This document shows positions 38,901 to 51,100 of a stretch of DNA of 64,000 nucleotides, one piece after another. Within the stretch, counting starts at the first letter, position 1. Each line of letters starts with the position of its first letter. The translations under genes and the position numbers were made by a program. This stretch comes from Sclerurus mexicanus. Lineage: Eukaryota; Chordata; Aves; Passeriformes; Furnariidae. The notes under the pieces were generated by a model. The model did not search any database and had not been told where the DNA came from. It saw nothing but the letters and a program-made list of their open reading frames with translations. Location of the stretch: positions 2,595,050 through 2,659,049 of the forward strand of contig VWZF01003190.1 in assembly GCA_013396755.1 (NCBI GenBank), given 5' to 3'.

Positions 38901-40584
38901 GTATGGTGCAGATTGCAATGTTTCCTCCTATGTGATCACAAAAGTCCTTCTCTCAGTCTGTTTTAAGATAAAAATGTCACATTGCAAAGTCAAAGTAGAT
39001 CTCAGGCTTCTAAGAACCTCCATTGCAAATGTGAGATTCAACAGTTAAAATGGGATCAAAGAAATTGATAAGCATTATGCAACTTACCCCTGGTTGTGGA
39101 AGTAGCTTTCATGTTAGTTACATTCTGCACTTGAAAATGCTGCATTATTTATTGTATGCATAAAACTTGATTCTTTAAGGTTTGAGAAGAGTACTTTTAT
39201 TGAAAAGAAGTGGTAGCTGGTTCTGCTTCTTGGTATCACACCAACAGCAAACAGTAAAGTCATGAGTGCTGCTGCAGACCTTGATTCCTATCAAGGGTAT
39301 GTTTAAAATTTACTTTTGTTTGTTTGGTTTTTTCAGACGATCATGGTTCTAATAAACTGTTGGATATTTAAAATGTGAAAGATGACAGGTTGATTACTTT
39401 TTTTGTGTACAACTTCTAAAGCTAAAAATGTAACATAAATACAGTATATAATTTTCAACTGGTGAAGAAACAGAACAACAGTTACCTCCGAACATCAATT
39501 GCTGTTTACCAAGATGTTTTGGCAAAACTGTGCTACTGTGGTGAGAATATTACCTACATATTCAAACTGTGTGTTTATTATACCCAGTAGTTAAATTTAA
39601 ATTATTATGAGCTATTTGACATTCTAGTTGTCACAGGAAATACCATGGTTTCCGGCTTTAACAGTTGATTGTGTTTCTAACAAAGAGAGATCTTGCACTG
39701 TGGAAAATTACTATTTTCAGTTGATGTCCACAAGATACATTTTAGCCTTTCTGTAACTTACATGTCTATTTCTGTTTCCTCTCTCTTTTTATATTCTGAT
39801 TTTTCTCCTGTATCAATTAGAGACATTTTCAGGTCACTCTCATTTGATTTTTTAAAAACTGTCATTTTTAAAGAAATAAGGGAATATGAATGCAATATGA
39901 AGATATAATGTGTAATAAGAAACTTTATTTAGTTTCTTTATTGCTAGAACGCAGTGGCAGCCAGCTCATGGATTTGCTGCTGGGTATAGTTTTCAGCTTT
40001 GCCTTGGAAAGCCCAGATTTTCCTCAGAAATCTGCTATTTTCTAGTTCCACATGCACTGATGGTCCTAGGGCGGGTCTAATGCAGGGAGGAGAATTGGAG
40101 ATCTTTAATTCTGCCAGGTACTGCCAGGTTGTGTTCCCTTATTTGAGGACTTTACTGTTGTGATAATTTTGTCTTCCTAATTGTTTCAGTCCTCTTTCCT
40201 TCTTTGCTCCACAAGCTTTTTTGTCTTATTTTCTACCTTTTTGTCCTCTGGGCCTATTGTTAGCAGCTTCCTGTTTCTCCTGTGCTAGTAATCCTCACCT
40301 CCATCACTTCACCCTCTCATCCATCAGACCTCTAACTAGTCCATCAGTTACACGTATTTCATAATAATCTGACCAAATAAAGCTTCTTGTTGATATATTT
40401 TCTCGGAATTAAGTATAATAATTAATACCTTTAAATATTTTGTATTAAATGTTCTGTATTTGTAGTAATGCCTGAAACTTCTAAATATCATTTGCGCTGT
40501 CAAAATTCAACTGATGAAGCTTGCACTATTCTCCAGACCATTACAATTTAAGAACTCACTAATACTTAAAAACACTTTGCAGTG

Positions 40585-40700
40585 TAGATTTGAATCATTA
40601 TTTTCATTACATAAATTAAGAAACTGAGACACACAGTAATATAATGAATTGTTCAATTGCCAGGCCATACTGGGAAAACACTTGTTCTGACAGGATTCTT
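40585..40700 (-). repeat. MIR-like ancient SINE fragment, inverted
   Basis: GAATCATTATTTTCATTACA, then AAGAAACTGAGACACACAGT, TGAATTGTTCAATTGCCAGG match the reverse complement of the MIR core, in which 'attttacagatgaggaaactgaggcac' precedes 'taagtgacttgcccaaggtcac'. The 'gaaactgag.cacacag' stretch is the most diagnostic part. The copy is diverged and limits are approximate. The assignment is from memory of the consensus. Confidence 0.55.
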
Positions 40701-41306
40701 TTTTAAGCTGGATTATATTATTAAATCATGTCAGGAGAGCTACTATTTTTAAAATCTTTAAAATAATATTGAAAAATATTACTGTTTCCTTGTGGGAAAG
40801 AATCCTGAATAGAATCATGCTGACAAGTTTGCCATTGTGATAATAACTCCCTGCTTGTGCTCAATGTTTCACTACTTTCTAAAACTACTGAAGGAACAAT
40901 CACTTAAATCACAGGAAGAAAACCAGAATTAGCTGTCTCCTTTTTAAAATATTCAGAGGGTTTCCAGAACATATGAAATGGAGAGCTGTGATCCTTGTCC
41001 CAAAGGAAATGACAATTATTCTTGTGGGTCTGCTTTCCAGTGTTTTTTTTTGTTTCTTTTCTTCCATATGTCATATACTTGAAAATTATTCCCATGCCAG
41101 CTTGGCTGCCTCCTACTCAATGTGCACTATTAAGTGGGATGTATTAGATATCTCCTGCAAGCCAAAATGTGGTGAGGAACAATCAGGAAATTTGCTCCAG
41201 AAAGTCATTCCAGAGCTGGACTACAACAGTAGTGTAGGTGCAGCCATGAACTCAAAAAGTATCAGAAGATTTCTACATGTTAAATCTGTTTCCTGCCCAT
41301 AGGGAG

Positions 41307-41323
41307 AAAAAAAAAAAAAAAAA
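41307..41323 (+). repeat. A17 homopolymer
   Basis: Seventeen consecutive A residues. This could be simple slippage or the tail of a retroposed copy, but no target-site duplication or recognisable source sequence was found. Confidence 0.9.
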
Positions 41324-44300
41324 GAATGGTACAAAAGGTCCGCAAAAAACATCTATTCTCTCTGCAAGCTTTTGGTGGCTGTTCTGTTAGCGTGCCCTTC
41401 ATCTTAGGAAAGGAGACTAAGGAGACTCTTGGTATAGCTATAAATTAAAACTTAGAGCATACAGACCTGGTTTTTCTGTTAAGCAAATTCTGCTAAGGTC
41501 AGTAGCAAAAGATTTGGTCCCAAGAGGAAAAATCTATCATATTTGCTTTTTCAAGGAATTCTCTATCAGTGCCTCTGTAACAACTGTTGTAGGAACAAAA
41601 AGCCAAGGATTGCCCTTGTAAAAAATTCAAGATCACTGATTCTTTTACTGTAAGGTTAAATGATTTGTACACTAACATTTTACTTGGGTTGAAAGATCAG
41701 AGTTATGAGAAAGATCTAGTTGCCTTTTATTTATTTTTTTTTTTCCTGCAATATGTTATAGAAAGACCTAAAGAGAGATAACTAGTCTCCACTTATGGAG
41801 GGCAGGATGGAAATCCACCATGGATTTACATTTGGAGAATGATAAGAAATTATTCTAGGGGCCTGACAAATCCTAGAGTCTCATAACCCAGACACTTTCA
41901 CTTGCCATGAATTAAAACCTACGCTGGAGTTTTTCATTAGACAAATATTCTAGTTTTTACTCTTAAAAGTTCTTCCATTAGTGTACAGCTTTCTTTGTCT
42001 GATACTTAGATACTACAATATTCTACAATACTACAACATTCAAGGCATGAGTGCCTTGAATATACAGCATGCTCAATAGGGCAATAACTGGTGAGAAGAA
42101 TTCCTTTGCTTAATGATTGTTAGTATTAAAAACCTTTATAAAAATAGCATTCTTTTGAAGAATACCTGGTGGTCTGTAATTTCAACATTCCTATGAAAAG
42201 AGAAATATGAATGAGAAGCACGTTGGAGTCATGGCATCAAGATATATGCTAGACTTTGTTCACTTGGTAGATTGTATAAGAGGTGCAGGAAAACCTATAG
42301 ACTGGAAAGATCCTGGTTTATTATGGGCTGTGAAGCTTCTGGACTATTAATGAACAACCACTACATTGTACTTTCAGTGAAATTAATATTAAGTAAGGCT
42401 ATTTATTTATTGCTTTTTTTGTAGACTGAGGATCATTTAAATGAATTTGCCATCAGTATAATCCAAAAAAATAACAAAATGACAGAAGCAGCATCTGCTG
42501 GTTTTTGCTTGGTTGTTTTGTTGGGTTTTTTCCCTTACTAGGGTACTAAACAGAGCAAAAAGCAAATCACTGCCAACTGTATAAATATATGAGATGGCAT
42601 GTCTTTGTAAATATTTAAATAACTATTAAAATAACCTTCCTAGTTTTGTACAATAAGTACTGAAAACTGGCAAGTATGATTCCAAATGTTCTGCTTTCAC
42701 AGTTCTATAATCAATGCAAAGATATAGTGGTCTTTAATTTTAAAAGAGGATACACCCAAGTGTATTGTGTTTGTTTTCATGGTTTTGCATGACTTCAAAA
42801 GAGATTTGAAAGGATAAGTAGCAATTTTTTACAGATGTACCACAGGGATTTAAGTAAGTATGCAAAACATTTTTGGCTTGGTAACTAGTAATTCTTCCTG
42901 AAAATCAACACATTTCAGACCCCCATTGAGTGGCACGTTTCTCTTGGACCCCATACTCAGCATCTGCACCAATGTCTGAACCTTCCCCTAGAAGCAAATC
43001 AGTGACTAAACCACTGTTTACTAATTTTTTTTTCTGCTCCAGATATGTGCCCATCAATGTTGCAGTGCTATGGGAATGGAAAAGTTGTGCAGAGACTGTG
43101 CCTCTTCTATGATGCTGCTAGACTGTGTCAAGCCGTCAGTAGTTATCCTAGGCATTCTGTACATGAGGAAACACCTATTTTACAGCTATTTTGCATGGGT
43201 TCTTTGTTAGACCTACTTATTCCCCAGGAAAAATGCATCTTTCTTTAACCTGCTTTAGAAGTGAACTACACACAAATACTAAAAAACTAGTGTACAGAAG
43301 CACAAGTTTGCTTTCAAATGAACCCAGTGAGAAAGAGCTATTATACTTTATACTATCACCAAACCTCTTTTGCAAATGCTTTCTGATACAAACAAGTACT
43401 AAAACTAAAGCCTTCAGGGAACGTGAATGCAATATAAACTAGTGAAGAACAGCTGATAGGAGGAAACAACCTAAATGAATCAATTTGATTCTCCTGTTTA
43501 ACCAAAAATGTATAAAGCAGAAAAAAAAATCCACACAAAGAAGTGTCAGGATATTGCTTGACTTTAAGAATGTATTTTATATTTTGAGATTCATGTTTCA
43601 CACTAGATGTAGGTTGTGCTGTACAGTGATGATAAGAGCAGGGTTATACTAAAATGGGCTGACGCTCTGCTGTGCCCTTAGTTATTCCAGTCTCTAATGA
43701 ATTGGGCATAGTTCTCCCTTTCTTGGTACTTTCATTTGCTCCATTCTGATAAATGTCCATGTGTGAGCATGGAACATGCCTAAAGCATTAATAATTACAT
43801 ATTAGGATATAATTTTCCTCTCTCTGACAGTCATCTTGGCTTCTCAGAGATGATCCTCTTGATTGTTCAGTCATCATTCCTTAGACTACACTTAAATGAG
43901 AGATGACAATGTACCTTAGAGCCACCCCCAACCCTCCACTCCATGTTCACATTCCATTACAATGAACACTGCTAGAGTAAGACCCTGCAGAGTAATGTTT
44001 TTACAGTCTCATTACCATCTAGTGTATTAGACCATGGCAAAAACATAGTTCAACGAAAAATATATCCTGTTACAGAGAATGATCACTTGGCAGCAATGGT
44101 TATTTTAAAACTTTATCTAAAGCCTTTAAGCTAAGCTTTCACCATCTGTTCTGCCTTCTAATTATACATGCAAAAATAACATAATTCACAAGTGTATCAT
44201 AAAAGTGGATAATGTAATTGATTAAGTGATACTGCTGCATGTATCTGTGTTTGGTTATGCTGTGCCTTTATTTTGCTTTTAGCTCATAAATCAGTTTGAA

Positions 44301-45176
44301 TACATTATATAGTGACATTTCTTTGGCAAACAGACAAGAGATGTACTCATATTTGAGGGGAGGCAATGAACTGATGATAATGATGGATGGAAAGAGAACA
44401 TCAGAGAGGTACAAATACTGTCAAACATCAAGTACACATGCTCCAGTTCTTTGAAGGAGTTGGACCAACCTGCTTTCTCACCCTACTTCAGAACAGGAAG
44501 ACCTATTTGGCAACTGTTTTACATTAAACAAAGAGCAGGGAAGAAATTGCTTGCTTAAATGGCTCCTGACATTCTGCATATAACCTTTTGCTTCACATTC
44601 CCAGATTGGTGCATTGTTATGAATGGAAATCTTAGAGCTTTATTTTGCTAAGTTATCCAGGTGCTTGTATTACTTTCAAAAATGCTACAATTAATTCAAT
44701 TTCTATTACATGCTAAGTTTAAGTTCAGTGTGTTTAGGGCCTTAGGAAATAAAATAATGCCTGGAAGTTGGAGCAGCTAGGAAAAAAGGAAGACTCACAA
44801 GTGGAAAGAAAAATTACTTGTAATTTGTTACCACAAATAGGAAATGTGTGAGTTCATGGATTTCAAATAGTAGCAAAACCTAAATAATAGGTTTTACAAT
44901 ACAAGCCTTTACAATACTTAAGTCACTTAATACTTTAAAATCCTTAATACTAGTAGATTTTAGTGAATCCATGGAAAACTCCAGTTGGGAACTGACATCC
45001 CAGCTTAAGTCTATTTAAATGAAAGATTCCTTAGGCAAGATGAAGTAGAACTTTGAAGTGCTTTCTATAAAGCACAAGTAAAACTATAGATTCCCTTCAG
45101 ATTCAACTGTCTGAAGATGTACGTTGTACCATCTGCACTTCCATTTCATTTTCAGTGTTTCTGCGCTAACTTTTCT

Positions 45177-45237
45177 ACAGTAATATACATTTTACATATA
45201 CAGTAAGGTACATTTAATATACAGTAATGTACATTTT
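45177..45237. repeat. Degenerate triple repeat (ACAGTAATATACATTTT type)
   Basis: Three similar 17-base units occur at 45177-45193, 45200-45216 and 45221-45237, differing at one to three positions. Old local tandem duplication in AT-rich sequence. Confidence 0.8.
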
Positions 45238-47559
45238 GCTACACATGGTGTTGCCTAAGTGTGTACATAAAACCCATGGCACAAGAATGTATTTGTCTGG
45301 ATGAAAGAAAATAGTAATTATGAGATCTGTTTTGAAAGACATGTAAAAATAAGCATAAGAACCTTTCATTCTAACATTTTAACATTCTATCCATTTAGTT
45401 GCCTTTCCATTTATGCTGTAGATTCTGTGATTCCCAATAGGTTTTAGCTGACATCCTCCCAAAAAGCTCTTCTCTATTGTTATCTTTGTCTACTGATTTA
45501 AGCAAATACGGAGAGAGAGTTCTTTGTGACATTAATGGATATTTAATCCAGACCATTACTTCAGTAGTTTGGCCTCAATCTTCTTCCAAGGACTATAGTA
45601 CACACCCTAGTCATGTCTTGTCTGTTGCTCTTTCTTTAATGTCTTTTTCCCTCATTCTGACAGGTAATTTAGAAGCCTGCCACAGCTTCCTTACCTCTGA
45701 TTCCACTGGATGTGAATGGATTGAAAGACAGAATGCAGTGGAACAAAACAATCTGTAGCATGTTTGAGTATTTTAATAAACATTTTAAAATATTTGTATT
45801 GACTTCACAAGTATTTTAGAAGTATTAGCAATGCAATGCAGACACTCCTGTGATTTTGGCAGAAAGTAATACGTCGTTATTTCCTTATGAGATTTTTTTT
45901 AATATCAATAAATAATGTTTTCCTGTTGCACTACTATGTAAAATAGAAATTTATGCTTAACATAAATTGGAGGTAAAACAAATGTTTGATAGAATGTTAA
46001 AAAGCTAATATGAAAAGTTAGGGAAGCTTAAAACCCCTGCTAAATTTTTAGATGGCTAATAACAGTTACCCATAATCTGCAATGATGTATTGCTCAGAAA
46101 AACACACAAAACAGGCAGGTATCAAACTTGACACATATATAAATCAATAAACCCCATAAAGTAGGCATGATACTTCATCTTAAAATGTATGGACATATGC
46201 AAAGGCTCATTTCTGAGCTAGAACACCCACAAGGAATTGGAGGTTGAAACACAGACTGTAAATTGTTGGAGTAAAGCGTTAGGATAGAGCCAAAGCCACC
46301 CTAAGCACTGGAACTCCTTATGCTAACTCAGACTGTTAATTGTCCCCTTAATTATTTATTCTGAAACCTGGATATTCCTTAGTTCAACCAATCTGTTGCT
46401 TATGAATGTAACTTTTGCAATTATCCACTCCTCTGCCATTGGCACATTTTCACGTTTTCAATCAGATTCACAAAAGAAACTACTGTCTGAAACCAGAAAA
46501 ATAACTAATTACACCGAGTTCAGGGCGGGTTGCTATTTTGAGGGTTCATTTTACTAACTCAAATGGTTGAACCATTTAAAATGTTCATATTTTTCTAGAA
46601 GGCATCAACAACTGAGAAGACTTCTAGGAAAAAAAAAATATTCCAAATGCAAATACCTCCAATCTACAACTCTATTAGGTCTTAGCATGACCTAATTTTA
46701 TCTTCTGTTTCCAGCTTTCTGTTGTTCTTTCACATGTTCTGTACTCTGCTGATCTACTATGCTTCTCTCCAATTTTGAAAAGTTTTTTCTTATATAGGAT
46801 TATTATTCCTTTTTATTGTCTTTTTGTTAATTTAGTTTTTGAACTTTAGTGGAATGTAATTCTTATACTAGAGTCGGAGTTTAACTTTCAAAATCACTTT
46901 TTCCTCTTAAGTTTGAAACTGCGAAAAGTACAAAAAATATCCTTATTATACTTAATCTTTAAAAACTCAGGAGAGTCAGAAAGGAAATCTCCAAGGGTTT
47001 GATACTTTTAAAAAGAGATTAATTCTTTCTCTAAAGCAATGATTTAATGTGGCAGATCTTTTGAGTTTTTCTGTAACTGAGGATCAGTCTTTTTTTACTT
47101 TCTGGTAATGAACAACCACAGAGACACTGACTCAGCTTGACAGTGTTTATAGTAGATGTTATTTAAGCTATAATATAAATGGTTTTGAGATATGAAGTGA
47201 GTTGCAGAAAGAGCCTAAGAGGCTCTCTCATCAGCAATGAGAAATTTTCCACAAGATAATCTGCAGAGCAGAGCTCTTTTGGCCAGCTACCCAAATTCAC
47301 TTCATCACATGCTGAAGTTTAACGAGACTTTGCAGACTGATGGATTATAAAGCCAAAAGTGGCTATTGGGATCATTCCTGCTGACCTTCAGCACGGGCTG
47401 GAGACTTTTCCTCAATTAATCACTATTCCAAGAACAAAAGTCTTTGCAGCCAGGTAGCCACTGTTGCCAGAAAACTCTGATGGTGATTGTACCCTGAGTA
47501 CCCTTAGTAACCCATTGTTACCTAGCTGCCCCATTCAAACGCCTTCCTTATCTGGAGCT

Positions 47560-48150
47560 TCATACCAGCTCAAATCAGCGCCTGAGTTTATTCTGCTCAC
47601 AGTGTTCTGGACAGAGCCCTGCTCAGTGACCTGTGGCCATGCTCTGCTGAGGCTCATGGTGTGGCTGGGGCTCCCATGGCTGTGCCAGGTGTGATAGCAC
47701 TGGCAGACGTTGCTGGCTGAGGGTGAGGGAGGCCAGCCCTGGCCTCTGGTGTTTGGCCCCATGAAGACATGGCTCGCTCTGCTCCAGTCTGCCTCACAGT
47801 CTGCTGCCACACATGCCCACGTGCCAGGACAGGAGCAGTCTGTGCAGAAGGTACTTTTCTTTTTTTCCCCCACTCCTGCCCTTAGAAAAAAAGGATCCTT
47901 TGTGCCCTGTAGGGCCAGAGCAGAGCTGGCACCTCTACAGCATTCGGTGAGTGGAGGTGACACGGCCGTGACTGAATCTCCATCAGGACCTGGCCTGACT
48001 GTGGCTCTTCTTTGGAGACCAGCTGCTGTCTCAGTCCTCCCAGCAAAACTGTGCCCATGTGTGGGAGCAAATGAAACAGATCTCCCCTTAAGCAGGGTCC
48101 CCCACTTGGACCTTGGATGGATGGAACCCAGGTGGTTGGTCATTGTAGCC
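47560..48150. other. GC-rich island of unknown origin
   Basis: This 0.6-kb block is clearly richer in G and C than everything around it. It leaves long frames open on both strands (202 codons at 47535-48143 on the minus strand; 149 codons at 47710-48159 on the plus strand). Neither frame has a domain, signal peptide or membrane segment I recognise, and open frames on both strands are what GC-rich sequence without stop codons gives by chance. CpG sites are present but sparse, so a promoter island is not evident. It could be a diverged repeat such as an LTR, a retroposed piece, or an exon-bearing region of an unknown transcript. Confidence 0.6.
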
Positions 48151-51100
48151 GTATTTTAGGATTTCTGAGTGGCCTTTAATTAGCCAGCACCTCACTCATG
48201 TCCCCAGACAAGGGAATATAAGTCTACTTCGGAAGTAAGATTATCAGCTGAATTTAAATGAGTACCTAAGGCATGCAATGGCAGAAATATAATACACCGA
48301 CTGCTGATAGTCACGCTTGCCACAGGTACCAAAAGGAAGTGTGGCCCAACTGTTAATACATGGCCAGCTTCCCATGGCAACCAGTGCAGATATTTGGAAA
48401 TCAAATAGTGTGCACTCCAGGTGGTGTAATAAGCACACTGACAGCTCCCTTTCTGGCTCACCAAACTTAAAATTGAGACTGTGTTCCCCATGTCTTGATT
48501 CTGCCTTTGGAAATAATCATGTTCATAATTAATTCCAAAGAGTATTTCTTTTTATGCAAAAAGAGTCAGTAAAAACTGAATGAAGTTATCTTAAAAAAAG
48601 AGAATAAAAAAAAGCTCTCAGTTGAAATGAATGGATGGTTTTGGTCGGTTGTTTTACGTTTGGGTTTTTTTGTTGTTTTGGGTTTTTTTTTACATAGAAA
48701 GTGAGTAATAACATAGAGTTATTTACTTTACATGCTTGTACTTATCTGTGCTTTCATAAGTTTTGACATTCAGACTTAAAATGGTCATGGTTACAAAACC
48801 TGTGTCTATACTTTAGCCTGATTAGCATTTATACTCTGCAGCTGATGATGAGAAAACTCAGCTGTAGCTTAAATTTCCATGAGGGTCATGATGACCACTT
48901 TCTCAGTTTGATAGTATATGAATAACCTTCTTAGACTAATACTAATTAACTTTGTACAGTTTCTGCTGTAAATTATTTTCCGAGCCACTTAGGATTGCAC
49001 TCAGCCAATTGCATACATGGCAAAAGGTTAATTGTTTGTAAAAGACAAAGAAAAAGGCACCTCTGTGACTCCCAATAGAAATTAAGAAAATAATGAAGTC
49101 TTTCTGTGGGAATTCATCTACTTCACATGTGATGTGCTGATTACAAAACTTGCAGAATATTGAAATATGTATTTTCAAGAGCAGTGTTTGACAGAGGGTA
49201 CATATATATAAAATAGTGATGTGGATTTCTGCTTTGTTCAGAAGCCTGAATAGCAGCAGATGTGATAATCTAAATTTGTAAGTTTTGAGAGGAATTATGT
49301 CATGGATACATACAAAATGTATGTATTTCCTATGCTGATCAAGGCATGCTGGGCTGTTCAAATTTGCCTACAGAGTGTAGGAAATTGGACTTATATACAT
49401 GGCAACCACTATGAGACAAACAGAAATTGCATAATTATTCTGACATGCAATATTTATGCATCATATAATTATCAGAAGAGATGTGATTTGCCAATTGCAC
49501 CCAACAAATTACAAAAGGAATTGCATGTGATGCCACAAAATGATGTAGTCTTTTAGAACATACTTAGATCTGCTTTGTAATGCAGACTTTATAGAATCAT
49601 CCCTTTACTTTTAAGTCATTTATAATACATTGCCTCTTTTGTTTTGTTCTGACTTCCTTTGTGAAGAAATTAATTTACACAGTTATTGGGTGAAGAATTC
49701 TGAAAATAAAATAAAAATTATTTCAAAAATTGTGTAAAATCCCTTTTCAAATTAGGGAGATAATTGCGACCTTTTCAGGAAATTATTTCTTCATCTTTCA
49801 GCCAAGTTACTTTTCTTCTGCTTAAGTAACATGTTTCCTTCTCCCTCATGCTACTATTTGGGCTTACACTTCCTCCTCCGCTCGGGCACCTAGAGCTAAT
49901 TGTGTAAGCAGAGCTGAAATCAGTCAGCTTTGATGAATCTGTTCTGTGTAAAGAGTTCACATGTGATGAAAAAGGCAGGTTTTTGCAATGCAGAATTGCA
50001 GAAAATGGTGGCATTTTGTTACTTGTGTGTACTTACACATACTCTTCTGTAAAAATAATTAATATCTAAAAGCTGCGAAACATAATAAGCAGCAGAAAAG
50101 AGTATTTTGGAAAGCTGATGGGGTAAGAAAATAAAATAAAAAGCTAAAAATCTAGCATGTGGGAAACCTGATGCTGGAAGTAAGGTAGAATTAAAAACAT
50201 ATGCTTTTGGTGGTAACAGTTATTCTGATGATTTCAGTTTGCATAGCTGAAATTATCGGGTAGGTTAAAACCTGGGTCTTGGGTGGCTTTTAAGGTGCAT
50301 TGTACATTTATCTTGCATAACTTAACACTACTTTGATTTCTTGGTCATCAGTGTATGATCATGTTCTGGGTGAAATGCCAGCTTCAGTGAATTCAGTGGG
50401 TGTTTCCTCATTGCATTAAACACAGGCCAGACTTCATGCTTATATGTGTTTACTTCTTTACTAATGCTGATTAACCATGAGAAGAAAACAGTTTATAATG
50501 GAAAACTCTTCTTGCTTTCTTTATAATTACTATTTCCAGCTGCTGCAGGTTCTCTACATTGGCAGACTTGACATTCCCTCATAGGATAGGCCAGCAGCTC
50601 CTCCCCTTACCAGCAGCAGTAGAAGCAGCAACACTAGTGAGGAGCAGAACTTCCATTGCCTCTAAAGCTTCTTAATAAGTGAGTAACATTTGAGCAATGT
50701 TATTATCACTGCTGTGCAGATAAATAAAATCAAGTATACAGCAATGTACTCTATTTAAAGAAAAAAAAAAGTCACACAGAACTTTGAAACAGTTCTTCCA
50801 TAGTTGGAGAGCAAAAATGAATCATGGCTAGATTAGAGGCAGCAGAGAGAAGCTGTAAAAACAGTTATATTTACCGAAAATTTAACAAGGGCTCATGCCA
50901 TACCAGTTTGAAGCAACAAAGATATTATCTGCTGGACAAAGTTTAATTTGAAAAAGTGATTTAAGCTGATTTCAGAGAATCAAATGGATTTTAGGCTGGA
51001 GTATGGGCTGTCTGATTTTCTGGCTGTAACCTATACAAGCACTAGTCTGAAAGAAGTTTTACACCTTTATGTTACTGATGTTTTTTCTTCTTTATGGAGC

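Larger units (their letters stand above)
31776..40584. other. Intergenic, no gene recognised
   Basis: No exon of a known family was found on either strand. The stretch contains small local duplications at 32040-32101 and 35895-35945 and T/G-rich low-complexity runs (for example 34157-34196). The open frame at 36492-36863 (123 codons, +) has no signal peptide, domain or codon pattern that supports it. The frames at 37566-37754 and 38788-39048 are likewise unsupported. Confidence 0.6.
40701..47559. other. Intergenic, no gene recognised
   Basis: No supported gene on either strand. A run of 17 A residues lies at 41307-41323, directly after an open frame of 109 codons (40973-41302) of unknown meaning. 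A degenerate triple repeat lies at 45177-45237. An acceptor-like tract ends at about 43042 before an open frame, but no exon family is recognised. The rest is AT-rich background. Confidence 0.6.

Noticed and set aside
47535..48143. 202-codon reverse-strand open frame as a gene
   Set aside because: It coincides with the GC-rich block, the opposite strand is open too, and the translation shows no domain, signal peptide or family resemblance. Composition alone explains it.
48660..48692. G/T-rich runs (also at 34157 and 55660) as telomere-like or functional repeats
   Set aside because: They lack a regular TTAGGG unit and look like ordinary low-complexity sequence.
48942..49361. 139-codon reverse-strand open frame as a gene
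   Set aside because: Composition is that of translated AT-rich non-coding DNA (rich in I, F, L, C, H), with no domain recognised.
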